From Candidatus Hydrogenedentota bacterium (lineage in GTDB: Bacteria > Hydrogenedentota > Hydrogenedentia > Hydrogenedentales > SLHB01): a stretch of DNA of 46,214 nt. This document shows positions 34,342 through 41,890 of this stretch, in pieces. Position 1 is the first letter of the stretch; each line of letters opens with the position of its first letter. The notes beneath the pieces are model-generated. The model saw only the letters and a list, made by a program, of their open reading frames with translations. It made no database searches and was not told the DNA's origin. The stretch lies in contig JAAYAQ010000013.1 of NCBI GenBank assembly GCA_012719295.1, positions 1 through 46,214 of the forward strand, given 5' to 3'. The position numbers and the translations under genes are program-made.

Positions 34342-34370
34342 GCCGAGCTCAGCTCGGCATCCTGTCTCTT
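34342..34370 (+). terminator. Possible terminator after the sulfatase island
   Basis: A perfect 7-bp stem (34342-34348 with 34352-34358) with a three-base loop, followed by a pyrimidine-rich but not pure-T tract. It lies 42 bases beyond the sulfatase 4 stop. Confidence 0.4.
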
Positions 34371-34376
34371 CTTCCC

Positions 34377-34427
34377 AACGGGGACACGTAGTCGCGCCGG
34401 GGACGGCGCTTGGAACATGTCCCCGTT
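34377..34427. repeat. REPIN-like 51-bp repeat, copy B
   Basis: Ends AACGGGGACA and TGTCCCCGTT are a perfect 10-base inverted repeat. The centre contains GCGCC..GGCGC, a second small hairpin. Nearly identical to the inverse of copy C. It lies between the convergent sulfatase 4 and valS genes. Confidence 0.85.
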
Positions 34428-34572
34428 CTGCTCCGGCGTTTTTAAACTCCGAGACCTCTACGGCCTCTGTGGCCAATCGCTTGAATTGGGCCCCGTTCCG
34501 GGGGCCCCGGAGTCCCATCTTTGCCATCATGGGCGATTCAGACGCTTCCTGGCGCGCGGTCCGAAAGGGCTC

Positions 34573-37188
34573 TTATCCCGCGTTCGGGGTGAGCGTAACG
34601 CGCACGTCTACGTCGCCCGTTTCGGGTTTGCCCTCACCCGCTTCGAAGGTCACGATGCTCAGCATGCGGACGATGTCGTCCTGTGCCATGCGAACAAGGG
34701 CGAGAAGTTCCGGGGTGGCGGTAACCACGACCTTATCCACAGGCGCCTTCATGCTGAGATTGGCATCGGCCTTGGCCTTTCGGACCGCGTCGATCACCGC
34801 GACGGCGACGTCGAAGGTTCGCGCATCCGCGGGCGGCGCGATGGCGTCGAGTTCTTCGTCTCCGGGCCAGGGGCTGCGGTGTACGGACGCGTGCATGCCG
34901 GGATCGTTGCTGTAGCACCAGTGCCACACGTCTTCGCACAGGAACGGGAGGTATGGTGCAAACATCCGCACGATGGCGCGGTGCAGCAGGCGCAGGGTCG
35001 CCGCCGCCGAGAGCCGCGCTTCCGTCAAATCCTCGTCATAGGTGCGCGGTTTGGCCAGTTCGAGGTAGTTGTCGCAGAAGGTCTTCCAGAAGAAGTCCTC
35101 GATGAGCATTAGAGCCTGTGCGTAGTCGAACTCCACCAGGGCCTGAGTGGCGCGGGCAACTGTGTCTCGCAGGCGCGCCACGACCGCGCGGTCGGTTTCC
35201 ATGACAACCTGCGCAGGCCCCAGCCTGGCCGGGTCGATGGATTCGAAACGCCCCACGGCGAATTTGCTGGCGTTGAATAGTTTGGTGCACAGCCGTTTGC
35301 CGACTTTGAAAACCTGCTCGTCGTAGGCGGTGTCCACGCCCAGCCGGGCCCGGGCCGCCCAGTAACGCACGCTGTCCGCGCCGAACTCGTCGAGCAGCGG
35401 TTCGGGGGTGACCACGTTGCCCTGGCTCTTTGACATCTTTTTGCGGTCGGGATCAAGAATCCATCCGCTGATCACCACGTTGCGCCAGGGCACCTCTTGC
35501 TCGTGAAGGTAGGCTTTGACAATCGTGTAGAAGGCCCAGGTGCGGATGATTTCGTGGCTCTGCGGACGGATGTCCATCGGGAACAGTTTCTTGTGGCGTT
35601 CGGGCGCGGTGGCCCATTTCGAGGCGATCTGGGGCGTCAATGAACTCGTGGCCCAGGTGTCGAAGACGTCCGGGTCGCCCGTGAACCCTCCCGGCACGTT
35701 GCGCTGGTCTTCCGTGTATCCCTGCGGGACCTGGTCCAGCGGGTCCACGGGAAGCTGGTCGGGCGAGGGCACGATGGGATTGCCATACTGCACAATGCCG
35801 TTGGCGTCGATGGGATACCACAGGGGGATGGGGACGCCGAAATAGCGCTGGCGGCTCATGCACCAGTCCTGGTTGAGCCCTTCGACCCAGGATTCGTAGC
35901 GTTTGCCCATGAACGACGGATGCCAGTGGATCTTGCGGCCCTGCTCGATGAGGGCGTCCTTCTTGTCGAGAATGCGGGTATACCACTGCCGCGTGGGGAT
36001 CAGTTCAAGCGGGCGGTCGCCTTTCTCGAAGAAGCGGACGGGATGCGTGATCTCCTGGCGGGGGCGGTCAACGACGCCCCCCATTTCCTCGGCCAGATCC
36101 ATGAGCACTTTCTGGGCGCGTTTGGTGTACATGCCGGCAATGCGCGCGTAATTGGCGTTGGCCGTGTCCGGAGCCAGGCTTTCCCATCCGGGTTCACCGA
36201 AGGTGATGGGGAGCAAGTGCCCGTCTTTTCCGATCACCTGGCGCAGGGGGAGGTTGAACTGCCGCCACCACTCCACATCGGTCTGGTCGCCGAAGGTGCA
36301 CACCATCACGACCCCGGTACCTTTCTCGGGGTCGGCTTTCGGATCGGCCATGATGGGCACCGGCACATGGAAGAACGGCGTCACCGCATGCTTGCCGATG
36401 TACGACGTGTACCGTTCGTCTTCGGGATGCACCAGCACCGCTACGCAGGCCGCCAGCAGCTCGGGACGCGTGGTGGCGATCACCAGGCAGCCGTCGGGTT
36501 CCTGCAGCGGAAACCGCAGGTAGTGGTAGGCGCTGGGCACGTCTTTGTCGACCACTTCGGCTTGGGCGATCGCGGTCCGGAAATCGACGTCCCACATCAC
36601 GGGGGTTTCGTCCTGGTAGCATTCGCCCTTGGCGAGGAGATCCAGGAAGCTCTTCTGGGAAGTCAGTCGGCAATGGGCGTCGATGGTGGCGTACTCCTGA
36701 TTCCAGTCGTACGACAGGCCAAGGCGCGTCCATAAATGACGAAACGCTTCCTCGTCTTCCCGGGTCACGGCATTGCAGAGTTCGATGAAGTTGCGGCGGC
36801 TGACGGGGAGCGGATCGCCCTTCGTGCCGCGCTCCCGCTGGAAGCCCGGTTCATAGTGGAGATGCGGCTCGCACCGCACGTTGTAGAGATTCTGCACACG
36901 GCGCTCGGTCGGCAGCCCGTTGTCGTCCCATCCGATCGGAAAGAAGATGTTCTTCCCGCGCATGCGTTGAAACCGCACGATGAAATCCTGGTGGCTGTAA
37001 CTGAACAGGTGACCGACATGCAGCGAGCCGCTCACCGTCGGGGGCGGCGTATCGACCACAAACGTCTCGTCGCGGCCCGGTTCCGGATCCCACGCATACA
37101 GCGCGCTCTCGTTCCATTGGGCGCACCACGTGTCCTCGATCGCGTTCACCTCGTACTTCTTCGGAATGCCTTCGGATAGGGTCGACAT
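34573..37188 (-). CDS. valS: Valyl-tRNA synthetase
   Basis: Charges tRNA-Val. 871 residues, class I. PPPTVSGSLHVGHLFSYSHQ holds the HIGH-type motif (HVGH), GWDDNGLPTERRVQNLYNVRC is typical of one ValS subtype common in Actinobacteria and several other phyla, and KKMSKSQGNVV is the KMSKS motif. The C terminus (FDVAVAVIDAVRKAKADANLSMKAPV) ends without the long coiled-coil arm of E. coli ValS. ATG 37188 follows GGGAGTGGAG. Monocistronic. Confidence 0.95.
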   Translation of the reverse strand: MSTLSEGIPKKYEVNAIEDTWCAQWNESALYAWDPEPGRDETFVVDTPPPTVSGSLHVGHLFSYSHQDFIVRFQRMRGKNIFFPIGWDDNGLPTERRVQNLYNVRCEPHLHYEPGFQRERGTKGDPLPVSRRNFIELCNAVTREDEEAFRHLWTRLGLSYDWNQEYATIDAHCRLTSQKSFLDLLAKGECYQDETPVMWDVDFRTAIAQAEVVDKDVPSAYHYLRFPLQEPDGCLVIATTRPELLAACVAVLVHPEDERYTSYIGKHAVTPFFHVPVPIMADPKADPEKGTGVVMVCTFGDQTDVEWWRQFNLPLRQVIGKDGHLLPITFGEPGWESLAPDTANANYARIAGMYTKRAQKVLMDLAEEMGGVVDRPRQEITHPVRFFEKGDRPLELIPTRQWYTRILDKKDALIEQGRKIHWHPSFMGKRYESWVEGLNQDWCMSRQRYFGVPIPLWYPIDANGIVQYGNPIVPSPDQLPVDPLDQVPQGYTEDQRNVPGGFTGDPDVFDTWATSSLTPQIASKWATAPERHKKLFPMDIRPQSHEIIRTWAFYTIVKAYLHEQEVPWRNVVISGWILDPDRKKMSKSQGNVVTPEPLLDEFGADSVRYWAARARLGVDTAYDEQVFKVGKRLCTKLFNASKFAVGRFESIDPARLGPAQVVMETDRAVVARLRDTVARATQALVEFDYAQALMLIEDFFWKTFCDNYLELAKPRTYDEDLTEARLSAAATLRLLHRAIVRMFAPYLPFLCEDVWHWCYSNDPGMHASVHRSPWPGDEELDAIAPPADARTFDVAVAVIDAVRKAKADANLSMKAPVDKVVVTATPELLALVRMAQDDIVRMLSIVTFEAGEGKPETGDVDVRVTLTPNAG

Positions 37189-37262
37189 GCTCCACTCCCG
37201 GGTAAGACCGTGCTTTTAAACAGCATGGAAATGCCTGCGCAATGACTGAGAAAGGTGGCAAA

Positions 37263-37290
37263 AGTATACCAAAACCCCGCCCAAGAGCAA
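37263..37290 (-). promoter_or_regulatory. Probable promoter of valS
   Basis: Minus strand: TTGCTC (37285-37290), a 16-base spacer and TATACT (37263-37268). The leader to the valS ATG is about 70 bases. The -10 is good, the -35 partial. Confidence 0.5.
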
Positions 37291-37381
37291 AAATGACTTC
37301 TGCCCGCTCGGCTCTTTCGATCTCACGCCGTCGAAGCCGTCGCTCAGACGGCCGCCGGGGCCGCCCGCCGAACCGAAGCTA

Positions 37382-37411
37382 TTGCCAGACTCCCCGGAAC
37401 TGCCCTATCAT
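37382..37411 (+). promoter_or_regulatory. Probable promoter of the coiled-coil exported protein
   Basis: TTGCCA (37382-37387), an 18-base spacer and TATCAT (37406-37411), about 58 bases before the ATG at 37469. Confidence 0.45.
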
Positions 37412-37468
37412 GGAAATATGCACACGTTACGATTCTGTTGACTCAACGTGCAGGACAGGATGCCAGAC

Positions 37469-38812
37469 ATGCCGCGAACGACCTTGATCGGGTTGGTGCT
37501 CTTTGCCGCGGGAGCGTTCATGCCCGCACGGGCCGACTCCATCGTGTACCGGGGACGCGAGTACTCCGGGGTCATCGTGGAGGAGCTGACGAATCAATAC
37601 GTCGTGCACTTCCCGGAGACGGGGCGTAAGAAGTACTTCTCAAAGGAAGACGTCAGTTCTGTCGAGATCTCCGGAAAAACGGCGCGGTCCGCGCGGCCGG
37701 TCCCGGACGCGATTCCGGGGATTTCCGGCCCGCTGCTGGCTCCGGAGCCGTCCGAGCCGCCGGCGCCGTCGCCCCAGCAGGCCGCCCTGGAGGAATACAA
37801 ACGGCGGCAGCAGATCCGCGCCCAGGCCGAGTATGAGGCAGCCTTCGAACACTGGAGCAAACTCGAAGAAGACCAGCGCACTGCGCTGCTCTCCTTCTCG
37901 GCGGAGCAGGCCGCCGCGGCCGAGAATGAATGGCGGCAGCTCGCCGAAACTGCTGACCGGACGCGCCAGGAACTGGGCCAGCGGCTGGAAACCCTTCGCG
38001 CGAATATCCAGCGCGCCGTGTCCGAACGGGACCAGCAGGTCAACGAGGTCTACAACGCCGCCCTGGACAATTCCGGCTCTAGCCTCTACGGATACCTGAA
38101 CGATCGCGAGGCGGAGGAAGCCGACGTCCTGAGTTACGTCACCGGGGTCACCCCCGAGGAGTTCGCGGAAGACGTCGCGCAGGGGTACATCCGCGGGAAC
38201 CGCCGCCGGGCCAATCCCTACGCCCGGGCCAACGCCCGGCGCCTGGCCGATGCCATGGACGCCGCCCAGGCCGAGGCCGACCGGGTCGCGCAGGACCACA
38301 ACACCCGCATCGCCGCCGACAACCTCGCGCTGCGGCAAGTTCTGGAGGAACAACGCAATTTCGAACGCAGCACCCGGCCCGCCATACAGCGCTGCGCGGA
38401 TCAGGCGCGCCGTACCGCCGGTCTCGCCCAGTATCTCAAGTCGCTCGACGACGCCCTCGCCGGCGACTTTGAGCCCGGTCTTACCTACCGGACCCTGTTC
38501 TCCGTCGAGGGGAAGGGCGTCGTTCAGCGCGACGTAAGCGTGGCGGCACCCCTCATGCGGGTCGACTGGTGGCTGGACACGGCCGACCCCCGTGCCGGCC
38601 AGTTCACCGTGCGGGTCTACGACAACGCCACGCAGAAGATCGTCCGGACCGAGACCTCCGCCAACAAGCCCCCGTCCAACTATTTTTTGGTCATCGGTGA
38701 GCCGGGCGAATTCCTCATCGAGGCCGAAGGACCGGAAGGCTTGACCTACACCCTCGAAGGCAGAGAACTGCAGGACTCCGCGCTGCCCCCAATCGGCAAC
38801 GACAACCAGTAA
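37469..38812 (+). CDS. Exported coiled-coil protein of unknown function
   Basis: 447 residues, family not recognised. A signal peptide (cleavage near RA/D at 22) is followed by a small beta unit DSIVYRGREYSGVIVEELTNQYVVHF (about 23-55), similar in style to SH3-like wall-associated domains. A Pro-rich linker (about 75-102) and a long Ala/Glu/Gln/Arg-rich coiled coil (about 105-325) come next. A C-terminal beta domain (about 345-440, RVDWWLDTADPRAGQFTVRVYD) ends it. ATG 37469 is favoured by AGGA 8 bases upstream; ATG 37460 and GTG 37448 are alternatives. Confidence 0.65.
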   Translation: MPRTTLIGLVLFAAGAFMPARADSIVYRGREYSGVIVEELTNQYVVHFPETGRKKYFSKEDVSSVEISGKTARSARPVPDAIPGISGPLLAPEPSEPPAPSPQQAALEEYKRRQQIRAQAEYEAAFEHWSKLEEDQRTALLSFSAEQAAAAENEWRQLAETADRTRQELGQRLETLRANIQRAVSERDQQVNEVYNAALDNSGSSLYGYLNDREAEEADVLSYVTGVTPEEFAEDVAQGYIRGNRRRANPYARANARRLADAMDAAQAEADRVAQDHNTRIAADNLALRQVLEEQRNFERSTRPAIQRCADQARRTAGLAQYLKSLDDALAGDFEPGLTYRTLFSVEGKGVVQRDVSVAAPLMRVDWWLDTADPRAGQFTVRVYDNATQKIVRTETSANKPPSNYFLVIGEPGEFLIEAEGPEGLTYTLEGRELQDSALPPIGNDNQ

Positions 38813-38913
38813 GCCGTCCCACCCGCACGCGCCGGACCATCCCGTCCCACAGCCGTTCCGCCAGCGCCCGCGCTGACACGCTTCGGCCCGGGCGCAAGCG
38901 TTTCGCGCGTCTT

Positions 38914-38943
38914 TTGCAGCGGGGCGGGGCGATTTGCTACTTT
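38914..38943 (+). promoter_or_regulatory. Probable promoter of the PHP phosphatase gene
   Basis: TTGCAG (38914-38919), an 18-base spacer and TACTTT (38938-38943), about 40 bases before the ATG. Confidence 0.45.
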
Positions 38944-38981
38944 GCGCGTTCCGGCATTCCGCCGGGTGCACAGGAGGTTCC

Positions 38982-39881
38982 ATGCATTCCACGAATACCT
39001 CCGGCTGGTATGTCTCGCTGCACGGCGGGCATACGGCCGAATTCTGCGACCATGGCGAAGGCCGGTTGCGCGATTTGCTCGAGGCGGCCGCCGCGAAGGG
39101 TTTCAGGACCTACGGCGTGACCGAACACGCCGCGCGCGTCGAGGAACGGTTTCTCTATCCCAACGAGCGCGACATGGGCTGGACCATCGAAAAGGTGCAG
39201 GACGATTTTGCCCGGTACGCCGAAACCGTGTTTGCGCTGGCGGATGAGCTGGCGGGACGTCTGACCGTCTTGCGCGGCATGGAAGCCGAGGTTGTGCCCG
39301 CGGACGGCTACGCGGAACTGATGCTGGCTTACCGTCGGCGCTATGCTTTCGATTACATGGTAGGGTCGGTGCATTACGTCGACGAAATGCCCATCGACAA
39401 CACCGCCCGCCAGTTTGAAGTGGCGATCGAGGCCGTTGGGGGACTGGACCGACTGGCCATCCGGTACTACCAGACCCTCGCGGACATGGCGGCCGCCTTG
39501 AAACCGGAGGTCATCGGCCATTTCGACGTGATCCGCAAGCTGGGGTGGCGTTACGGCGACGTGGCCACGCCGGCGATTCGGACCGCCGCCGCCGAAGCCC
39601 TCGAGGCGGTGCGCGAACACGACTGCATTCTCGACCTGAACACCGCCGGGTACCGAAAGGGGCTCGACACGCCGTATCCGGATGTTTGGGTGCTTGAGCT
39701 CGCCCGCGACATGAACATCCCCTTCGCCCTCGGCGACGACAGCCATGCCCCGGACCAGGTCGGCGCGGGATTCCATGAGGGGCGCGAGTACCTCCTTTCG
39801 CACGGCATCAACACCGTCACTGTCCTCCAGCGTGACGGCAACGCCATCTCCCGCATCCGCGTGCCGCTTACTCACCCGTAG
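38982..39881 (+). CDS. PHP-domain histidinol-phosphatase-type phosphoesterase
   Basis: 299 residues with a PHP metal centre: H14 and H17 (VSLHGGHT), C22/H24 (FCDH), H49 (GVTEHA), GMEAEVVPADGY, VGSVHYVDEMPID, IGHFDVIRKLG and ALGDDSHAPDQVG. The order and spacing match HisJ-type histidinol phosphatases of the histidine pathway, but no other his gene is nearby, so another sugar phosphate is possible. ATG 38982 has AGGAGG upstream. A hairpin without a T-run (39899-39918) follows. Confidence 0.8.
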   Translation: MHSTNTSGWYVSLHGGHTAEFCDHGEGRLRDLLEAAAAKGFRTYGVTEHAARVEERFLYPNERDMGWTIEKVQDDFARYAETVFALADELAGRLTVLRGMEAEVVPADGYAELMLAYRRRYAFDYMVGSVHYVDEMPIDNTARQFEVAIEAVGGLDRLAIRYYQTLADMAAALKPEVIGHFDVIRKLGWRYGDVATPAIRTAAAEALEAVREHDCILDLNTAGYRKGLDTPYPDVWVLELARDMNIPFALGDDSHAPDQVGAGFHEGREYLLSHGINTVTVLQRDGNAISRIRVPLTHP

Positions 39882-39941
39882 ACGATGAACGAGAGAACGA
39901 CCGGCGAAGGCGCCGGTCCCGCACCGGAGGAGACGGCGGAG

Positions 39942-39991
39942 AACGGGGACATGTTCCAAGCGCCGCCCCGGCGCGACAACGTGTCCCCGTT
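39942..39991. repeat. REPIN-like repeat, copy C (inverted)
   Basis: The reverse complement matches copy B at all but one substitution and one deleted base, including the AACGGGGACA/TGTCCCCGTT ends. It lies between the convergent PHP and Hsp20 genes. Confidence 0.85.
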
Positions 39992-40013
39992 CGGACCGTC
40001 ATCACATGGACAT

Positions 40014-40042
40014 CCCCGCGCGGCGGGGGAGACCGCGCGGGG
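40014..40042 (-). terminator. Strong GC hairpin downstream of the Hsp20 pair
   Basis: A perfect 10-bp stem (40014-40023 with 40033-40042) around a 9-base loop, 34 bases past the second Hsp20 stop. No T-run follows on the minus strand, so it could be a stabilising 3' hairpin or a Rho-linked end rather than a classical terminator. Confidence 0.45.
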
Positions 40043-40076
40043 AAGCGGGGGGAGTGAGAGGGTGGAAATCTCTCTC

Positions 40077-40427
40077 TTATTTAACCTGGATGGTCCGGGG
40101 CTGATAGGCCTGAACCTTCGGCAGGGTGATCGTCACGACCCCATCCTTCATCGTCGCGTTGATATTGGCGGTGTCGATGGCCTTGCTCAGGGCAAACACG
40201 CGCCGGTAATCGGCCGGCGTGCGTTCGCGCAGCAGGTACACGCCCTTGCCGCTGGTGCTGGCCCGGCGGGCCGCAAGGGTCAGTTCGCCGTCTTTGACCT
40301 CGAGTTCGACCTTGTCCTTCTCGACTCCGGCGAGTTCGGCCTCGATGCGCACCTGCTCGGGTTCTTCGACGATATTCACACGGGGCATGATGTATTGCCT
40401 GGTTTCTTGCGCCGTTGCGGTGGTCAT
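40077..40427 (-). CDS. Small heat-shock protein (Hsp20), second copy
   Basis: An ATP-independent holdase chaperone. 116 residues with little N-terminal region; the alpha-crystallin domain spans about 15-110: VNIVEEPEQVRIEAELAGVEKDKVELEVKDGELTLAARR, then NATMKDGVVTITLPKV, the conserved G-V-L-like end (here G-V-V). There is no classic I-x-I tail beyond RTIQVK. It follows the other Hsp20 after 40 bases. The two differ enough to suggest an old duplication and possible hetero-oligomers. Confidence 0.9.
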   Translation of the reverse strand: MTTATAQETRQYIMPRVNIVEEPEQVRIEAELAGVEKDKVELEVKDGELTLAARRASTSGKGVYLLRERTPADYRRVFALSKAIDTANINATMKDGVVTITLPKVQAYQPRTIQVK

Positions 40428-40467
40428 GTCTTGTCGCTCCTTATTCGGTTACCGGCCTTGCGGGCAG

Positions 40468-40920
40468 TTACTTCACACTCAGTTCGATGCGTTGCGGTTT
40501 GGCCGATTCGCGTTTCGGCAGCGTCACCCGCAACACCCCGTCGCGCAGTTCCGCCTTCACGTTGTCGTTGTCGAACCCGCCGGGCACCTCGAAGGTCCGC
40601 TGGAATTCACCGTACCGGTTTTCCATCCGGTGCACGTTGCGGTCGGTCTCGTTGCGTTTGTACTCGCGCTTGCCGCGGATCGTGATGGTATTGTCGAGGG
40701 TTTCAATGTGGAGGTCGTCCGAACTCACGCCCGGCACGTCCGCCTCTAGCACATACGCGTCTTGCGTCTCCACCAGATCCATCGGCGGACGCCAGTTGCG
40801 TCCCAGCGCGTTCCAATCGTACGTGAAGTCCTCCATCAGCCTGTTCAATTCACCCTGCAGATCGCTGAACGCGCTCCAGGGCATCAGGTCTCCCGAATTC
40901 TTCCAGCGTACCAGAGCCAT
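40468..40920 (-). CDS. Small heat-shock protein (Hsp20), first copy
   Basis: 150 residues, alpha-crystallin domain about 40-140: VETQDAYVLEADVPGVSSDDLHIETLDNTITIRGKREY, then NRYGEFQRTFEVPGGFDNDNVKAELRDGVLRVTLPKRE. ATG 40920 is fixed by a very strong ribosome site (AAAGGAGG, 7 bases upstream); longer in-frame starts extend into promoter sequence. Lead gene of the pair. The promoter is sigma-54-like (40996-41011). Confidence 0.94.
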   Translation of the reverse strand: MALVRWKNSGDLMPWSAFSDLQGELNRLMEDFTYDWNALGRNWRPPMDLVETQDAYVLEADVPGVSSDDLHIETLDNTITIRGKREYKRNETDRNVHRMENRYGEFQRTFEVPGGFDNDNVKAELRDGVLRVTLPKRESAKPQRIELSVK

Positions 40921-40995
40921 CTCAGTTCCTCCTTTACCTTCGCAGACCCCATCTCGTGGGGCCGGTGTCGTGTCGTGTTCTCGCCTGGAAGACTT

Positions 40996-41011
40996 AGCAG
41001 GTCTTGTGCCA
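40996..41011 (-). promoter_or_regulatory. Sigma-54-type (-24/-12) promoter of the Hsp20 operon
   Basis: On the minus strand TGGCAC, five bases, then CTGCT: the invariant GG and GC are spaced as in the -24/-12 consensus, with one mismatch in each block. The start of transcription would be near 40985, giving a leader of about 65 bases. A perfect 5-3-5 inverted repeat (GACCG-TTC-CGGTC, 41053-41065) upstream could be an activator site. Confidence 0.6.
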
Positions 41012-41150
41012 CTCTGCCGGACTTTGCGTAAACCCTTTTGCTGTAATGAGATGACCGTTCCGGTCGGTTCCCGTTCCCGCACAACCGCCGCCGGGATGTT
41101 TCGAAATGAACGGCCCGTGTTGCGGTTTGAAGCGCGGGGCGGGTAAAACA

Positions 41151-41179
41151 TTGACAAGCACGGGGGGCTGTGCTAGACT
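41151..41179 (+). promoter_or_regulatory. Sigma-70-type promoter of the TIGR04073-HDOD-recF series
   Basis: TTGACA (41151-41156), a 17-base spacer and TAGACT (41174-41179), 56 bases before the GTG start. It is divergent from the Hsp20 promoter. Confidence 0.78.
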
Positions 41180-41235
41180 CCGATTAGTTGCGCAACACCT
41201 GAAGTGTTAATTCGTTAGAACGGGAGGAGCGCCCG

Positions 41236-41619
41236 GTGGGCACACCAGTCAGAACCGCGAAGAAATCCATGGCCCTCTTATTGGTGGTGGCGATTGGAGT
41301 CACGGCGACCGCGTCGTGGGCCCAAGTCTACGACCCCACGGGGGAGTTTCCGCCGACCACCGGAATGGAAAAAGCGCTGACCAAGCTTGGCCGCGGTCTG
41401 TCGAACGTCTTTCTCGGGTGGGCCGAAATCCCCCTGACGTTCGACCGTAACCTGAAGAAGGGCAAGCCCTTTGCCTACCTGTTCGGGGTCGCACCGGTCC
41501 TGGGCACCGCGCGGGCGTTTGTCCGCACGGGAACGGGCGTATTCGAAGTGGTGACTTTCCCGTTCTCGGACCGCGATGTCAACTACGAACCCATCCTCGA
41601 GCCCGAGTACATTTTCTAA
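41236..41619 (+). CDS. Exosortase-system-associated-like exported protein (TIGR04073 type)
   Basis: 127 residues with a signal peptide (cleavage near WA/Q at 29-30). The mature part has the pattern KLGRGLSNVFLGWAEIPLTF, GVAPVLGTARAFVRTGTGVFEVVTFPF and a closing YEPILEPEYIF, as in the TIGR04073 family often seen in exosortase-bearing genomes. The role is unknown. GTG 41236 has GGGAGGAG upstream. No exosortase or PEP-CTERM gene is in the window. Confidence 0.75.
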   Translation: MGTPVRTAKKSMALLLVVAIGVTATASWAQVYDPTGEFPPTTGMEKALTKLGRGLSNVFLGWAEIPLTFDRNLKKGKPFAYLFGVAPVLGTARAFVRTGTGVFEVVTFPFSDRDVNYEPILEPEYIF

Positions 41620-41890
41620 TCCCTTGAACAACTGGAAGCAGCAAGGGGCCGGGGTCGTGGGGCCGGTGACGCTTAACGATGGCACGCGGGGGCGGATTGT
41701 TCTCATCGGGCCGCGAAACGTGCCGGGCGGGGCCATGGCCGTGCTTCAGGACAAAGACGGGGGCCCAGTCAAGTCGCTGCCTTTGACGGCCATCCTGGAA
41801 AGGCTTGCGCCGGCGGACGTCGTCGCGATTCTATGCGCGCAGGAGCGCCAGTTTGGCGAGAGCGGATTGCCGGCCCTGAACCCATCGTGA
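41576..41890 (+). CDS. Small protein coupled to HDOD, unknown function
   Basis: 104 residues or fewer, not recognised. ATG 41576 would overlap the preceding gene by 44 bases; a TTG at 41624 just after that gene's stop is the alternative. The conserved-looking part begins with VVGPVTLNDGTRGRIVLIGPRNVPGGAMAVLQDKDG and ends with a helix. Its TGA overlaps the GTG of the HDOD gene (GTGA), which strongly favours it being translated. It contains no signal peptide. Confidence 0.6.
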   Translation: MSTTNPSSSPSTFSNPLNNWKQQGAGVVGPVTLNDGTRGRIVLIGPRNVPGGAMAVLQDKDGGPVKSLPLTAILERLAPADVVAILCAQERQFGESGLPALNPS

